Positions 16,519 through 25,054 of a stretch of 64,000 bases of DNA are shown here, one piece after another. The stretch spans positions 372,001 to 436,000 of the forward strand of contig NZ_JARQWW010000005.1 of the NCBI RefSeq assembly GCF_029543125.1. The letters are read 5' to 3'. This stretch comes from Caulobacter segnis (GTDB lineage: Bacteria > Pseudomonadota > Alphaproteobacteria > Caulobacterales > Caulobacteraceae). The notes beneath the pieces were generated by a model. The model was not told the origin of the DNA, did no database searches, and was given only the letters and a program-made list of their open reading frames with translations. The stretch's first letter is position 1, and each line of letters starts with the position of its first letter. Made by a program: the position numbers and the translations under genes.

Positions 16519-17856
16519 CTATGCGGTCAGCTCCGCCAGCGCTTTCAGGCCTCGCGTCAGGCTGGCGCGCGTACCCGGCGCGCCGAGGGACAGGCGCAGG
16601 CCGTTGGGCGGCGGCCCCGCGGAGAATAGATCCGACGTCGCCACGCCCAGGCCGCGCTCCCGCGCCTGCTCCGCCAGAGCCAGACGATCCAGCCGCGCCG
16701 GCAGGTCGAGCCAGACGTGCAGGCTGTTCGCCCCGCCCCTGGCCGCCGGCAGCACCTCGGCCGCGATGGCCCGGCGGGCGGCGGCCTCGGTCCGGACCCC
16801 CGCCAGCAAGGCCTCAGCCGTTCCAGACTGCACCCAGCCCGCGAACACCGCGCTCATCAATGGCGCCGGCATCATGGCCTGAGCGTGAGCGGCGTCGGCC
16901 GTCTCTCGCGCCGCCGCCTCGTCCGGCGCCACCACAAAGGCGGTGCGCAGGCCGGGCGACAGAGACTTGGACAAGGTGGCCACATGAAAGGTCCGTTCGG
17001 GCGCGAAGGCCGCCAAGGCGGGCATGGACTCGTCCGGCAGCCGGCCGTAGGCGTCGTCCTCCAGGATGACGAGGTCATGCTTGCGGGCGATCTCCGCCAG
17101 GCGCCGGCGACGCGTCTCGCTCAGGGTGCCGGCGGACGGGTTATAGAGTGTCGGCACTATATAAAGCGCCTTCGCTCCATCGCGGCAGGCGGCTTCAAGC
17201 GCGTCAGGCGACATGCCTTCCTCGTCCGCCTCAACGGGAATCAACCTCAAGCCCCGTTGGCGCGCGGCGGAGATCAGACCGGGATAGGTCAGGGCGTCGA
17301 CGACCAGGCTGTCAGCCGCCTTAAGCCGCACCTGCATCACCGCGTTCAGCCCGGCCTGGGCCCCGGCCGTGACGACCACCCGCCCCGGATCGACCTCGCC
17401 CAGCACGAGGCGAAGCCAGCGGGCGCCCGCAGCGCGCTCAGGCGCGGCTCCCGTGGCGGCGCGATAGGCCATGACCGCCGCCAAGTCGCTGCGCTTCAGG
17501 ATGCGCGACAACTCTTCATCCAGCGCCGCCGCCAGCGAAATCCCGAACGGCTGCGGCGGCACGTTCATGGACAGATCGACGACGGAGCGGATCTCCTCCC
17601 CCGCCGTGGAGCGGATGAAGGTGCCGCGTCCGACCTCTCCCTCCAGCAGCCCGCGTTCGCGGGCCAGACCGTAAGCGCGGGTGATGGTGGTGAAGTCCAC
17701 GGCCAGCCGCGCCGCCAGACTGCGCTGCGCCGGCAGGCGGTCGCCCGGCTGGATGCCGCCGCTCAGAACCGCCGCCTGAATCGCATCGGCGATCCGGACA
17801 TAAACGGGTCCTTCGCGAGTTCCCACCTCAGCGGCGATGGCGTCTTCGGTCGTCAT
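16519..17856 (-). CDS. MocR-type transcriptional regulator (GntR HTH fused to aminotransferase fold)
   Basis: The 445-residue protein has an N-terminal GntR winged helix (VYVRIADAIQAAVLSGGIQPG, RSLAARLAVDFTTITRAYGLA, about residues 15-80) and a class I aminotransferase domain with ILEDDAYG and the PLP lysine in HVATLSKSLSPGLRTAFV. MocR regulators sense PLP or an amine and control vitamin B6, GABA or amino acid genes. ATG 17856, with GAGAGC upstream, is preferred over ATG 17883, because the latter lies inside the inverted repeat at 17874-17903. It is divergent from the DUF983 gene, so both may be under its control. Confidence 0.85.
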   Translation of the reverse strand: MTTEDAIAAEVGTREGPVYVRIADAIQAAVLSGGIQPGDRLPAQRSLAARLAVDFTTITRAYGLARERGLLEGEVGRGTFIRSTAGEEIRSVVDLSMNVPPQPFGISLAAALDEELSRILKRSDLAAVMAYRAATGAAPERAAGARWLRLVLGEVDPGRVVVTAGAQAGLNAVMQVRLKAADSLVVDALTYPGLISAARQRGLRLIPVEADEEGMSPDALEAACRDGAKALYIVPTLYNPSAGTLSETRRRRLAEIARKHDLVILEDDAYGRLPDESMPALAAFAPERTFHVATLSKSLSPGLRTAFVVAPDEAAARETADAAHAQAMMPAPLMSAVFAGWVQSGTAEALLAGVRTEAAARRAIAAEVLPAARGGANSLHVWLDLPARLDRLALAEQARERGLGVATSDLFSAGPPPNGLRLSLGAPGTRASLTRGLKALAELTA

Positions 17857-17873
17857 TGCAATGCAGCTCTCGA

Positions 17874-17903
17874 ATGCATACATTACTGATTGATTGTATG
17901 CAT
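17874..17903. promoter_or_regulatory. Inverted-repeat operator for the MocR regulator
   Basis: ATGCATAC (17874-17881) and GTATGCAT (17896-17903) are exact complements separated by 14 bases, centre to centre 22 bases apart. They lie in the 76-base gap between the divergent MocR and DUF983 genes, just before the MocR start. This is the expected position and form for autoregulation by a dimeric GntR-type head. Confidence 0.7.
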
Positions 17904-17932
17904 CTACCTCAAGATTGTAGGCGAGCCAAGCC

Positions 17933-18334
17933 ATGACGGATCCGAACGACGTCCATACGCCCCCCGCCCCCATTATCAGCGGCTTGCGCTGCCGCTGCCC
18001 CCGTTGCGGCGAGGGGAAGCTGTTCGAGGGCTTTTTGAAGGTGGCGCCCGCCTGCAACGTCTGCGGGTTGAACTACGGCTTCGCGGATCCAGCGGACGGT
18101 CCGGCGTTCTTCGTCATGACCGGCATCGGCTGCGCGATCATGGCGCTGTTCGCCTGGATCGAGATCGCCTACCAGCCGCCGATCTGGTTCCACTTCCTCT
18201 TCACCCTGCCGCTCTTCACCGTGGGCTGCCTGGGCACCCTGCGGCCTGTGAAGGCCTGGCTTATCGCCTCGCAGTTCTTCCACAAGGCCGAGGACGCCCG
18301 TTTCGAGAGCGTGGGCAAACACGGGCCGTTCTGA
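17933..18334 (+). CDS. DUF983 domain membrane protein
   Basis: A 133-residue protein with an N-terminal zinc-ribbon-like segment (CRCPRCGEGKLF...CNVCGLNYGF, two CxxC pairs) followed by two membrane helices (FVMTGIGCAIMALFAWIEI and FHFLFTLPLFTVGCLGTL). This is the DUF983 layout, often near cytochrome oxidase or Nudix genes; its function is unknown. It is divergent from the MocR gene and ends just before a separate stress-type promoter. Confidence 0.8.
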   Translation: MTDPNDVHTPPAPIISGLRCRCPRCGEGKLFEGFLKVAPACNVCGLNYGFADPADGPAFFVMTGIGCAIMALFAWIEIAYQPPIWFHFLFTLPLFTVGCLGTLRPVKAWLIASQFFHKAEDARFESVGKHGPF

Positions 18335-18336
18335 CC

Positions 18337-18361
18337 GGAACCCCTTCTGGCGTCAGCGGTT
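18337..18361 (+). promoter_or_regulatory. Candidate EcfG (general stress sigma factor) promoter
   Basis: GGAAC at 18337-18341 and GTT at 18359-18361 are separated by 17 bases, matching the GGAAC-N16/17-cGTT pattern of alphaproteobacterial EcfG/SigT promoters. The ATG of the general stress protein gene is 34 bases downstream, leaving a short leader with GGGAG. Confidence 0.55.
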
Positions 18362-18394
18362 CTCCCTAAACACAAACATTTGGGAGCACTCGCC

Positions 18395-18895
18395 ATGTCC
18401 ACCGACGTGAACGACAAGGCCGCCGTGGAAAAGCGCCTTTGGAAGGAGATCGACGACGCCCGTTTCGGGATGCTCGGCCTCACCAACTCCAGCCAACATT
18501 TCCAGCCGATGACCGCGTATGCGGAGCCTGAGACCGGCAAGATCTGGTTCTTCAGCTTGAAGGACACCGATCTGGCGCGCGCCGTCGAGAATGGCGAAAT
18601 GGCCATGTTCACCATCCAATCCAAGGATGGCGATTTCCAAGCCTGCATCGGCGGCCACCTGATGCAGATGCGCGATCATGCCCGCGTCGAGAAGTACTGG
18701 AATCCGGTCGTCGCCGCCTGGTACCCCGAGGGCAAGGACGATCCACGCCTGACCATGCTGTGCCTCGACGTGGAGGATGCGGCCCTATGGATCTCCAAGG
18801 GCGGCCCCATTCGCTTCGCCTGGGAAGTGGCGCGGGCCAACATCACCGGGCAACAGCCTGACATGGGTGATCGGGCAAACCTCGATCTGCACTGA
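18395..18895 (+). CDS. Pyridoxamine 5'-phosphate oxidase-fold general stress protein
   Basis: A 166-residue single-domain flavin-binding split barrel. It contains GMLGLTNSSQHFQPMTAYAE, IWFFSLKDTDLARAV and YWNPVVAAWYPEGKDDPRLTML, the pattern of the general stress protein 26 branch of the PPOX family rather than of PdxH. Such proteins bind FMN or FAD and protect under stress, with unclear chemistry. The EcfG-type promoter directly upstream supports a stress role. An SDR gene follows two bases after its stop and must be in the same operon. Confidence 0.82.
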   Translation: MSTDVNDKAAVEKRLWKEIDDARFGMLGLTNSSQHFQPMTAYAEPETGKIWFFSLKDTDLARAVENGEMAMFTIQSKDGDFQACIGGHLMQMRDHARVEKYWNPVVAAWYPEGKDDPRLTMLCLDVEDAALWISKGGPIRFAWEVARANITGQQPDMGDRANLDLH

Positions 18896-18896
18896 C

Positions 18897-19952
18897 ATGG
18901 CCAGACATCGGGGAAAGCTGAAGCTCAAACCCCTGCGCGAGCAGGTCATCGTCATCACCGGCGCGACGTCCGGCATCGGGCTTTCCACAGCCCGGGCCGC
19001 GGCGGCGCGTGGCGCGCGGCTGTTGCTGGCCGCGCGCAATGGGGATGCGCTCAAAGACGTCTGCCATGACCTGCGCAACAGGGGCGCCGACGTGGCGTAC
19101 TGCGTCACCGACGTGGGGGACGCTGATCATGTGCGGCGCTTGGCCGAGCAGGCGGTGGAAAGGTTCGGCGGCTTCGATACCTGGGTGAACAACGCCGGGG
19201 TGTCGATCTTCGGCGACGTGACCCGCGTGCCGCTGGAAGACCAACGCAAGCTGTTCGACACCAACTATTGGGGGGTCGTCCATGGCTCCCTGACGGCTGT
19301 GGAGCATCTGCGCAATCGGCCCGCCGGCGGCACGGTGATCAATGTCGGCTCGGTCCTCGGCGACCTCGCGATCCCCACCCAGGGCGCCTATTCCGCGTCC
19401 AAGCACGCGGTGCGCGGCTTCACCAACGCCCTGCGCATGGAGCTGATGGAGCAGAAGGCACCCATCGCGGTGACGCACATCAAGCCCAGCGCCATCGACA
19501 CCCCTTACAAGGACCACGCCCGCAACTATACGGGCCATCCGGTGCGCAATCCCGCGCCGATCTACGCCACGCCGCTGGTGGCCCAGGCGATCCTCTACGC
19601 CGCCGAGCATCCGGTTCGTGAGATGACCGTGGGCGGCGGCGGCGTGTTGCAGACCCTGGCCTGGAGCGCGTGGCCGCACGCGATGGAGCGCGCCCTGGCG
19701 CGCTTTACGCCCCGCATGTCCACCGATCGCTCCGGTCGCAAGGTGGTCCACAGCGACAACCTTCATGAGGCCGGACAAGACCTGCGGGAGCGCAGCTATT
19801 ACCCCAAGGTCCGGGAGACCAGCCTGTTCTCGACGGTCCAGATGCGTCCTCTGGCGACCGTCGGGGTCGCCGCCTTGGCTATGGCGGGTGTCGGCGCGGC
19901 CTATCACCTGGGCCGCAAGCGGAAGCGGCCGACGACGCTGAATGCAGCGTGA
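18897..19952 (+). CDS. SDR family oxidoreductase with C-terminal membrane-like tail
   Basis: A 351-residue short-chain dehydrogenase. The NAD(P)-binding motif TGATSGIG is at residues 21-28, NNAG follows, and the catalytic pair is Tyr165 and Lys169 (YSASK). The C-terminal 100 residues go beyond the usual SDR core and end in a hydrophobic stretch (LATVGVAALAMAGVGAAYHLG) and a basic tail, which suggests membrane attachment. It starts two bases after the PPOX-fold gene, so both share the stress-type promoter. The substrate is unknown. Confidence 0.85.
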   Translation: MARHRGKLKLKPLREQVIVITGATSGIGLSTARAAAARGARLLLAARNGDALKDVCHDLRNRGADVAYCVTDVGDADHVRRLAEQAVERFGGFDTWVNNAGVSIFGDVTRVPLEDQRKLFDTNYWGVVHGSLTAVEHLRNRPAGGTVINVGSVLGDLAIPTQGAYSASKHAVRGFTNALRMELMEQKAPIAVTHIKPSAIDTPYKDHARNYTGHPVRNPAPIYATPLVAQAILYAAEHPVREMTVGGGGVLQTLAWSAWPHAMERALARFTPRMSTDRSGRKVVHSDNLHEAGQDLRERSYYPKVRETSLFSTVQMRPLATVGVAALAMAGVGAAYHLGRKRKRPTTLNAA

Positions 19953-20050
19953 CGCTGTAATCGCACCGCCTTTTCTAGAGAAACGGCGGCGTGCCTGAGA
20001 ACAAAAGTCGGGAACCCGACAAAACCAAGACGAGTGATAAATTCGCAGCG

Positions 20051-20085
20051 CCCCGTGCCTTACCAGCACGGGGTTTCTGCTTTTC
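20051..20085 (+). terminator. Intrinsic terminator after the PPOX-SDR operon
   Basis: CCCCGTGC and GCACGGGG form an eight-pair stem around CTTACCA, followed by TTTCTGCTTTT. It lies about 100 bases after the SDR stop. The remaining gap to 20210 shows only a small TCGGGAACCCGA palindrome and no gene. Confidence 0.75.
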
Positions 20086-20210
20086 TGAACGCCTGCGGGC
20101 ATTTGTGTCGGCTACCTGACGGCGCCCGGTTTCACCTGCCTATAGCTTGCAACCCTCGCTGTGGGGGTCGCGTTGTGATTCCCAGGCAAAGCTAAGGAAC
20201 CCGCCGTCCG

Positions 20211-20906
20211 GTGAAGAACAGATTTCTCGCATCCCTACCCCCGGACGACTACAGCCTGGTATCCGCCCATCTCACCCAAGTGGAGTTCGAGAAGGGACGC
20301 TTGCTCTATGATCCAGGCGATCCCGTAGAGACCGTTTATTTTCCTCATGACTGCGTCATCTCCTTGATGACGCTTATGGAAAGCGGCGCGGCGATCGAAT
20401 CCTCGACTATCGGTCGTGAAGGCGGGCTGGGCCTGGGCGCGGCGTTCACGCCACGCATCTCGCTGTCGCGCGCCATCGTCCAGGTGCCGGGCTCCGCATC
20501 CCGCATAGGGGTCAGCCAGTTCCAGGACGTGGTCAAACGCAGCGTCACCTTGCAGCAGTTGATCCACAAGCACTCGGACGCCCTGTTCGGTCACGCCATC
20601 CAGTCCGTGGCCTGCAACGCCCTGCATTCGGTGGAGGCGCGCTTCTGCCGCTGGCTGCTGACCTGCCATGACCGCATTGATGTGGACACCGTCAGCCTGA
20701 CCCAGGAATTCCTGGCCGACATGCTGGGCGTGCAGCGGACCACTGTAACCGCCGTGGCCGGCGCGCTGCAGGCCAAGGGCCTGATCCGCTACCGCCGGGG
20801 CATCGTCGACATCCTTGACCGCCAGGGCCTCGAAGCCATGACCTGCGAGTGCTACGGCGCGTCCCGCAGGCTCTACGAGAAGCTCCTGCCGATCTCGTTC
20901 GACTAG
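20211..20906 (+). CDS. Crp/Fnr family transcriptional regulator
   Basis: A 231-residue protein with an N-terminal cyclic-nucleotide-binding-type beta roll ([20 protein letters not shown], residues about 25-45) and a C-terminal winged helix ([21 protein letters not shown], about 162-182). It lacks the N-terminal cysteines of FNR and the RxS cAMP-binding phosphate cassette in clear form, so the signal is unknown; this subtype is common in alphaproteobacteria. The GTG start follows AAGGA at a usable distance. It is convergent with edd and separated from it by a hairpin repeat. Confidence 0.85.
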   Translation: MKNRFLASLPPDDYSLVSAHLTQVEFEKGRLLYDPGDPVETVYFPHDCVISLMTLMESGAAIESSTIGREGGLGLGAAFTPRISLSRAIVQVPGSASRIGVSQFQDVVKRSVTLQQLIHKHSDALFGHAIQSVACNALHSVEARFCRWLLTCHDRIDVDTVSLTQEFLADMLGVQRTTVTAVAGALQAKGLIRYRRGIVDILDRQGLEAMTCECYGASRRLYEKLLPISFD

Positions 20907-20934
20907 TCTCCTCCCCCGCAAGCGGGGCAGGAGA
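20907..20934. repeat. 28-base hairpin repeat (copy 1 of 2)
   Basis: TCTCCTCCCCCGCAAGCGGG with its closing arm forms a GC hairpin between the convergent Crp-like and edd genes. An exact copy in reverse orientation is at 37843-37870, also just past the stop of a gene (dcd). A role as shared transcription end is likely. Confidence 0.8.
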
Positions 20935-20940
20935 AGAGCT

Positions 20941-22758
20941 TCAGGCGTAGAAGACGCTCGCCCCGCGATCCGCGGGGCCGGCGCCTTGGCGCATCCAGCC
21001 GAACAGCTCGCGGCCGAAGCCGTGCAGGTCCGCCGGCTTCACCGCCGCCGGACGGGCGCGCAGCTCGGCGGCGTCCACCAGGATGTCGAGCACGCCGTTG
21101 TCGGCGTCCAGGCGCACCATGTCGCCATCGCGCACATAGGCCAGCGGACCGCCATTGGCGGCTTCCGGCGTCACGTGGATGGCGGCAGGCGTCTTGCCCG
21201 AGGCGCCGGACATGCGGCCGTCGGTGACGAGAGCCACCTTGAACCCACGATCCAGCAGCACGCCCAGGGCCGGCGACAGGCTGTGCAGCTCCGGCATGCC
21301 GTTGGCGGCGGGGCCCTGGAAGCGGACCACGGCGATGAAGTCGCGGTCCAGTTCGCCACGCTTGAAGGCGGCCAGGAAGTCTTCCTGGGTCTCGAACACG
21401 ACGGCCGGCGCGGTGACAGTGCGGTGCTCCGGCTTCACGGCGCTGGTCTTGATGACCCCCCGGCCCAAGCCGCCCTTCAGCAGGCGCAGGCCGCCCTCAT
21501 GCTGGAAGGGGTCGCTGACCGGGCGCAGAATCTCGCGGTCCAGGCTCTCCGACGCGCCATCCTTCCAGACCAGGGTCTCGCCATCCAGATGCGGCTCCTG
21601 GGTCAGGCGCGACAGGCCGTGGCCGGCCACGGTCAGGACATCCTCGTGGGCCAGGCCGGCGTTCAGCAGCTCGCGCGTGACGAAGGCCATGCCCCCGGCG
21701 GCATGGAACTGGTTCACGTCGGCCGAGCCGTTCGGATAGACGCGGGCCAGCAGCGGCACCACCGCCGACAGCTCGTCCATGTCCTCCAGCTCCAGCTGGA
21801 TGCCCGCCGCACGCGCCATGGCGGGCAGATGCAGGGCATGGTTGGTCGAGCCGCCGGTGGCCATCAGGCCGACCACGCCGTTGACCATGGCCTTCTCGTC
21901 GATGACCCGGCCGCTGGGGCTGAAGGCGTTGCCCTTGCCGGTAATCGCGGCGGCGCGGTGGGCGGCGGCGCGGACCAGGGCGTCACGGAGGGGCGTGTTG
22001 GGATGCACGAAGGCGCTTCCCGGCAAGTGCAGGCCCATCAGCTCCATAAGCATCTGGTTGGAGTTGGCCGTGCCGTAGAAGGTGCAGGTGCCGGGGCCGT
22101 GGTAGGAGGCGCTCTCCGCCGCCAGCAGCTCGTCACGGCCCACCTTGCCCTCGGCATAGAGGGCGCGCACGCGGGCCTTCTCGCTGTTGGGCAGGCCCGA
22201 GGTCATGGGACCGGCAGGCACGAAGATCGCCGGCAGGTGGCCGAAGGTCAGGGTTCCCATCACCAGGCCCGGAACGATCTTGTCGCAGACGCCAAGCGCC
22301 AGGGTGGCGTCGAAAGCGTCGTGGGTCAGGGCCACGGCCGTGGCCATGGCGATCACCTCGCGCGAGAACAGCGACAGCTCCATGCCGGGACGGCCCTGGG
22401 TGACGCCGTCGCACATGGCGGGCACGCCGCCGGCGAACTGGGCCGTGGCGCCGACTTCGCGGGCCGCCGCCTTGATGATGTCTGGATAGCGCTTCAGCGG
22501 CTGGTGGGCCGAGAGCATGTCGTTATAGGCCGAGACGATGCCGATGTTCGGCGCGTTCAGGTCCATGACCCGCAGCTTGTCCTGGACCTCCTCCGCCGCG
22601 AAGGCGTGAGCCCAGTTGGCGCAGGACAGCTTGGCCCGGCCGGGGCCGGCCGCGGCGGCGGCGTCCACCTGCGCCAGATAGGCGGTGCGGGTCTCTCGGC
22701 TGCGCTCGACGATGCGGGCGGTGACTTCGGCGACGGTCTTGTTCAGGGGAGCGGACAT
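20941..22758 (-). CDS. edd: Phosphogluconate dehydratase
   Basis: A 605-residue IlvD/Edd family enzyme. It turns 6-phosphogluconate into 2-keto-3-deoxy-6-phosphogluconate, the defining step of the Entner-Doudoroff pathway, in the cytosol. Landmarks are [17 protein letters not shown] with a 4Fe-4S cysteine, [13 protein letters not shown], and [12 protein letters not shown] near the C-terminus. ATG 22758 is chosen because GAGGAAG lies four bases upstream; an in-frame GTG at 22770 would overlap pgl. It is the last gene of zwf-pgl-edd, eight bases after the pgl stop. Confidence 0.95.
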   Translation of the reverse strand: MSAPLNKTVAEVTARIVERSRETRTAYLAQVDAAAAAGPGRAKLSCANWAHAFAAEEVQDKLRVMDLNAPNIGIVSAYNDMLSAHQPLKRYPDIIKAAAREVGATAQFAGGVPAMCDGVTQGRPGMELSLFSREVIAMATAVALTHDAFDATLALGVCDKIVPGLVMGTLTFGHLPAIFVPAGPMTSGLPNSEKARVRALYAEGKVGRDELLAAESASYHGPGTCTFYGTANSNQMLMELMGLHLPGSAFVHPNTPLRDALVRAAAHRAAAITGKGNAFSPSGRVIDEKAMVNGVVGLMATGGSTNHALHLPAMARAAGIQLELEDMDELSAVVPLLARVYPNGSADVNQFHAAGGMAFVTRELLNAGLAHEDVLTVAGHGLSRLTQEPHLDGETLVWKDGASESLDREILRPVSDPFQHEGGLRLLKGGLGRGVIKTSAVKPEHRTVTAPAVVFETQEDFLAAFKRGELDRDFIAVVRFQGPAANGMPELHSLSPALGVLLDRGFKVALVTDGRMSGASGKTPAAIHVTPEAANGGPLAYVRDGDMVRLDADNGVLDILVDAAELRARPAAVKPADLHGFGRELFGWMRQGAGPADRGASVFYA

Positions 22759-22766
22759 GGTCTTCC

Positions 22767-23456
22767 TCACGCGGCCCAGAGGACGCGGACAGGGGCTTTG
22801 GTCTGCGCCAGCACGGCGCCGATGGGATAACGCGCGGGATCGGCCAGCGCCGCCTCCACCACCGCCTTCTTGGCAGGGCCGGTGACCAGCAGGATCAGGG
22901 CGCGGCTTTGGGCCAGAGCGGCCAGGGTGAAGGTTAGTCGCGTCTGCGGCGGGGCCGGCTCGCCGGCCGGCGCGGCCAGCACCACCTTGCGCGACGACAG
23001 GTCCAGCCCCTCGTCCAGCGCCGGGTTGCCGGGGAACAGGGAGGCGAAATGGCCGTCCTCGCCCATGCCCAGCAGAACGGCGTCCAGCGGCAGGATCTTG
23101 GCATGCGACTTGGACGCCACCGAGGCCGCCTCGCTGGGCGAGCCGTCGGAATACATGGGCAGGAACTTCGCGGCCGCCGCGCGCCCCTTCAGCAGATGCT
23201 CGCGCATCAGCTTCTCGTTGCTGTCCGGGGCGTTGTTGGGGACGAAGCGCTCGTCAACCAGGGCGGCGGTCACCTGCCCCCAGGCCAGATCCACATCCGA
23301 CAGCCGCTCATAAACCGGCGCGGGGGTCGTGCCCCCGGCGCCCGCCAGGCTGGCGTAGCCCTTGGCCCGCAGACCGGCGCGCAGGGCCTCGGCCATGGCC
23401 TCGGCCGCCGCGTCATAGGCGGCTTCACGGCTGTCGAAGGTCTCGATCTCAACCAT
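22767..23456 (-). CDS. pgl: 6-phosphogluconolactonase
   Basis: A 229-residue DevB-type lactonase that hydrolyses 6-phosphogluconolactone made by Zwf. The family blocks [32 protein letters not shown] and [16 protein letters not shown] are all present. Its ATG overlaps the last codons of zwf by eight bases, and edd starts eight bases after its stop, so all three are one translationally coupled operon. Confidence 0.95.
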   Translation of the reverse strand: MVEIETFDSREAAYDAAAEAMAEALRAGLRAKGYASLAGAGGTTPAPVYERLSDVDLAWGQVTAALVDERFVPNNAPDSNEKLMREHLLKGRAAAAKFLPMYSDGSPSEAASVASKSHAKILPLDAVLLGMGEDGHFASLFPGNPALDEGLDLSSRKVVLAAPAGEPAPPQTRLTFTLAALAQSRALILLVTGPAKKAVVEAALADPARYPIGAVLAQTKAPVRVLWAA

Positions 23457-24912
23457 TCCAGGCGCGGCCCTTGGTGGCGATCAGGTCGGCGGACGTGGAC
23501 GGGCCCCAGGCGCCGGCGGGATAGGTCGTCGGCTTGATGCCCGCAGCGGCCCAGGCGTCGGCGACGCCGTCCACATAGGCCCAGGCCTGCTCCACCTCGT
23601 CGCGGCGCACGAACAGGGTGCGGTCGCCCTTGAACACGTCCAGCAGCAGCCGCTCATAGGCGATGCGGCGGCGGCCCCCGAACGCGGCGGCCAGGCTCAG
23701 CGACAGGGGCAGGGCCTGCAGGCGCATGCCGTCGGCGTCCAGGCCGGGCTGCTTGTTCATCATCAGCAGCTTGATGTCCTCGTCCGGCTGCAGGTCGATG
23801 ACCAGGCGGTTGGCCACCAGGTCGTGACGCCCCTCGCCGTCGAAGATGGAGTGCGGCACGCGCTTGAACTGGATGACGATCTGGGTGCGCCGCTCCGGCA
23901 GGCGCTTGCCCGTGCGCAGGAAGAACGGCACGCCGGCCCAGCGCCAGTTATCCACATAGGTCTTGAGCGCCACGAAGGTCTCGGTGTCGGTCTTCTTGCC
24001 GACCTCCTCCAGATAGCCCTTCACCTCTTTGCCCTCGACCACGCCATGCAGGTACTGGCCGCGCACCGAATGGGCGGCGGCGGTCTCGGCGGTGAACGGG
24101 CGCAGAGAGCGCAGGACCTTCACCTTCTCCGAACGCACCGCGTCAGGGTCCAGGCCGGACGGCGGCTCCATGGCCACCAGACACAGGAGCTGCAGCATGT
24201 GGTTCTGCAACATGTCCCGCAGGGCGCCGTACTCGTCGTAATAGGGCCAGCGCTCGCCGACGCCTTCGGTCTCGGCCACGGTGATCTGCACGTGGTCGAT
24301 GGACTGGGCGTTCCACAGCGGTTCGAACAGCACGTTGGCGAAACGCAGCGCCATCAGGTTCTGGACCGTCTCCTTGCCCAGATAGTGGTCGATGCGGAAA
24401 ATCTGCCGCTCCGTCACCACCTGCCCCACGGCCTCGTTGATCTGTTGCGAGGTCTCGAAGTCGCGGCCGATCGGCTTCTCCAGCACCAGGCGCGTGTTGT
24501 CGTGGGTCAGGCCAGCCGCCTGCAGGGCCGCGCACACCGGCGCGTACAGGCTGGGCGACAGGGCGAAGAAAATGGTCAGTTGGCCATGCTCGCCGATCTT
24601 CTCGGCCAGGGCCTTGGCGCCTTCCGGCTTGGTCAGGTCGCCGGCCACGTAGTCGAGACGCTCGACCAGGCGGGCCCAGGCGCCGTCGTCCTTGCCGCCG
24701 CGCTTCAGCAGGTTTTCACGCACCAGGCTGATATAGCCGTCGCGGTCCAGCTCATGCCGGGCGACGCCGAAGATGCGCAGCCCTTCGGGGAGCAGGCGGT
24801 CAGCCTCCAGGAAATACAGGGACGGCAGCAGCATGCGCAGGGCCAGATCGCCGCCCCCGCCCAGCAGCACCAGAACCTCGCCGCCTTTTTCCGATTTCCC
24901 CGTCGGCGCCAT
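23449..24912 (-). CDS. zwf: Glucose-6-phosphate 1-dehydrogenase
   Basis: A 487-residue enzyme oxidising glucose-6-phosphate with NAD(P) at the head of the Entner-Doudoroff pathway. The active-site motif RIDHYLGKE, the coenzyme-side VLLGGGGDLALRMLLPSLY and the conserved PFFLRTGKRLP are visible. The ATG at 24912 has AGAAGGAAGAG upstream and a perfect-arm palindrome (24928-24943) just beyond, so the operon is probably repressed by a LacI- or RpiR-type regulator. The regulator gene is not in the window. Confidence 0.96.
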   Translation of the reverse strand: MAPTGKSEKGGEVLVLLGGGGDLALRMLLPSLYFLEADRLLPEGLRIFGVARHELDRDGYISLVRENLLKRGGKDDGAWARLVERLDYVAGDLTKPEGAKALAEKIGEHGQLTIFFALSPSLYAPVCAALQAAGLTHDNTRLVLEKPIGRDFETSQQINEAVGQVVTERQIFRIDHYLGKETVQNLMALRFANVLFEPLWNAQSIDHVQITVAETEGVGERWPYYDEYGALRDMLQNHMLQLLCLVAMEPPSGLDPDAVRSEKVKVLRSLRPFTAETAAAHSVRGQYLHGVVEGKEVKGYLEEVGKKTDTETFVALKTYVDNWRWAGVPFFLRTGKRLPERRTQIVIQFKRVPHSIFDGEGRHDLVANRLVIDLQPDEDIKLLMMNKQPGLDADGMRLQALPLSLSLAAAFGGRRRIAYERLLLDVFKGDRTLFVRRDEVEQAWAYVDGVADAWAAAGIKPTTYPAGAWGPSTSADLIATKGRAWNG

Positions 24913-24927
24913 GCGCTCTTCCTTCTT

Positions 24928-24943
24928 ATGACAACGCTGTCAT
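24928..24943. promoter_or_regulatory. Palindromic operator in front of zwf
   Basis: ATGACAACGCTGTCAT has exact six-base arms (ATGACA/TGTCAT) around ACGC, 15 bases upstream of the zwf ATG. A fully symmetric relative, TGACAGCGCTGTCA, occurs at 32509-32522. The TGACAGCGCTGTCA form resembles LacI-family operators of Caulobacter sugar genes. Confidence 0.6.
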
Positions 24944-25054
24944 GCCCTACATACGCAATCGACGCGCGGATTGCGAGGTCCAGGCGTGCGTAAGCGGCGC
25001 GATAGTTACGAGCTAAGTCTTAAGGCCGCTATATGACCAATTCTCTTTGTGCGG

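Noticed and set aside
16519..18057. Long N-terminal extension of the MocR gene up to 18057
   Set aside because: The extension crosses the operator and the start of the divergent DUF983 gene. ATG 17856 fits the GntR domain start and ribosome site.
20986..22830. 614-codon open frame opposite edd
   Set aside because: Antisense shadow of a certain enzyme gene; Gly/His/Gln-rich with no domain.
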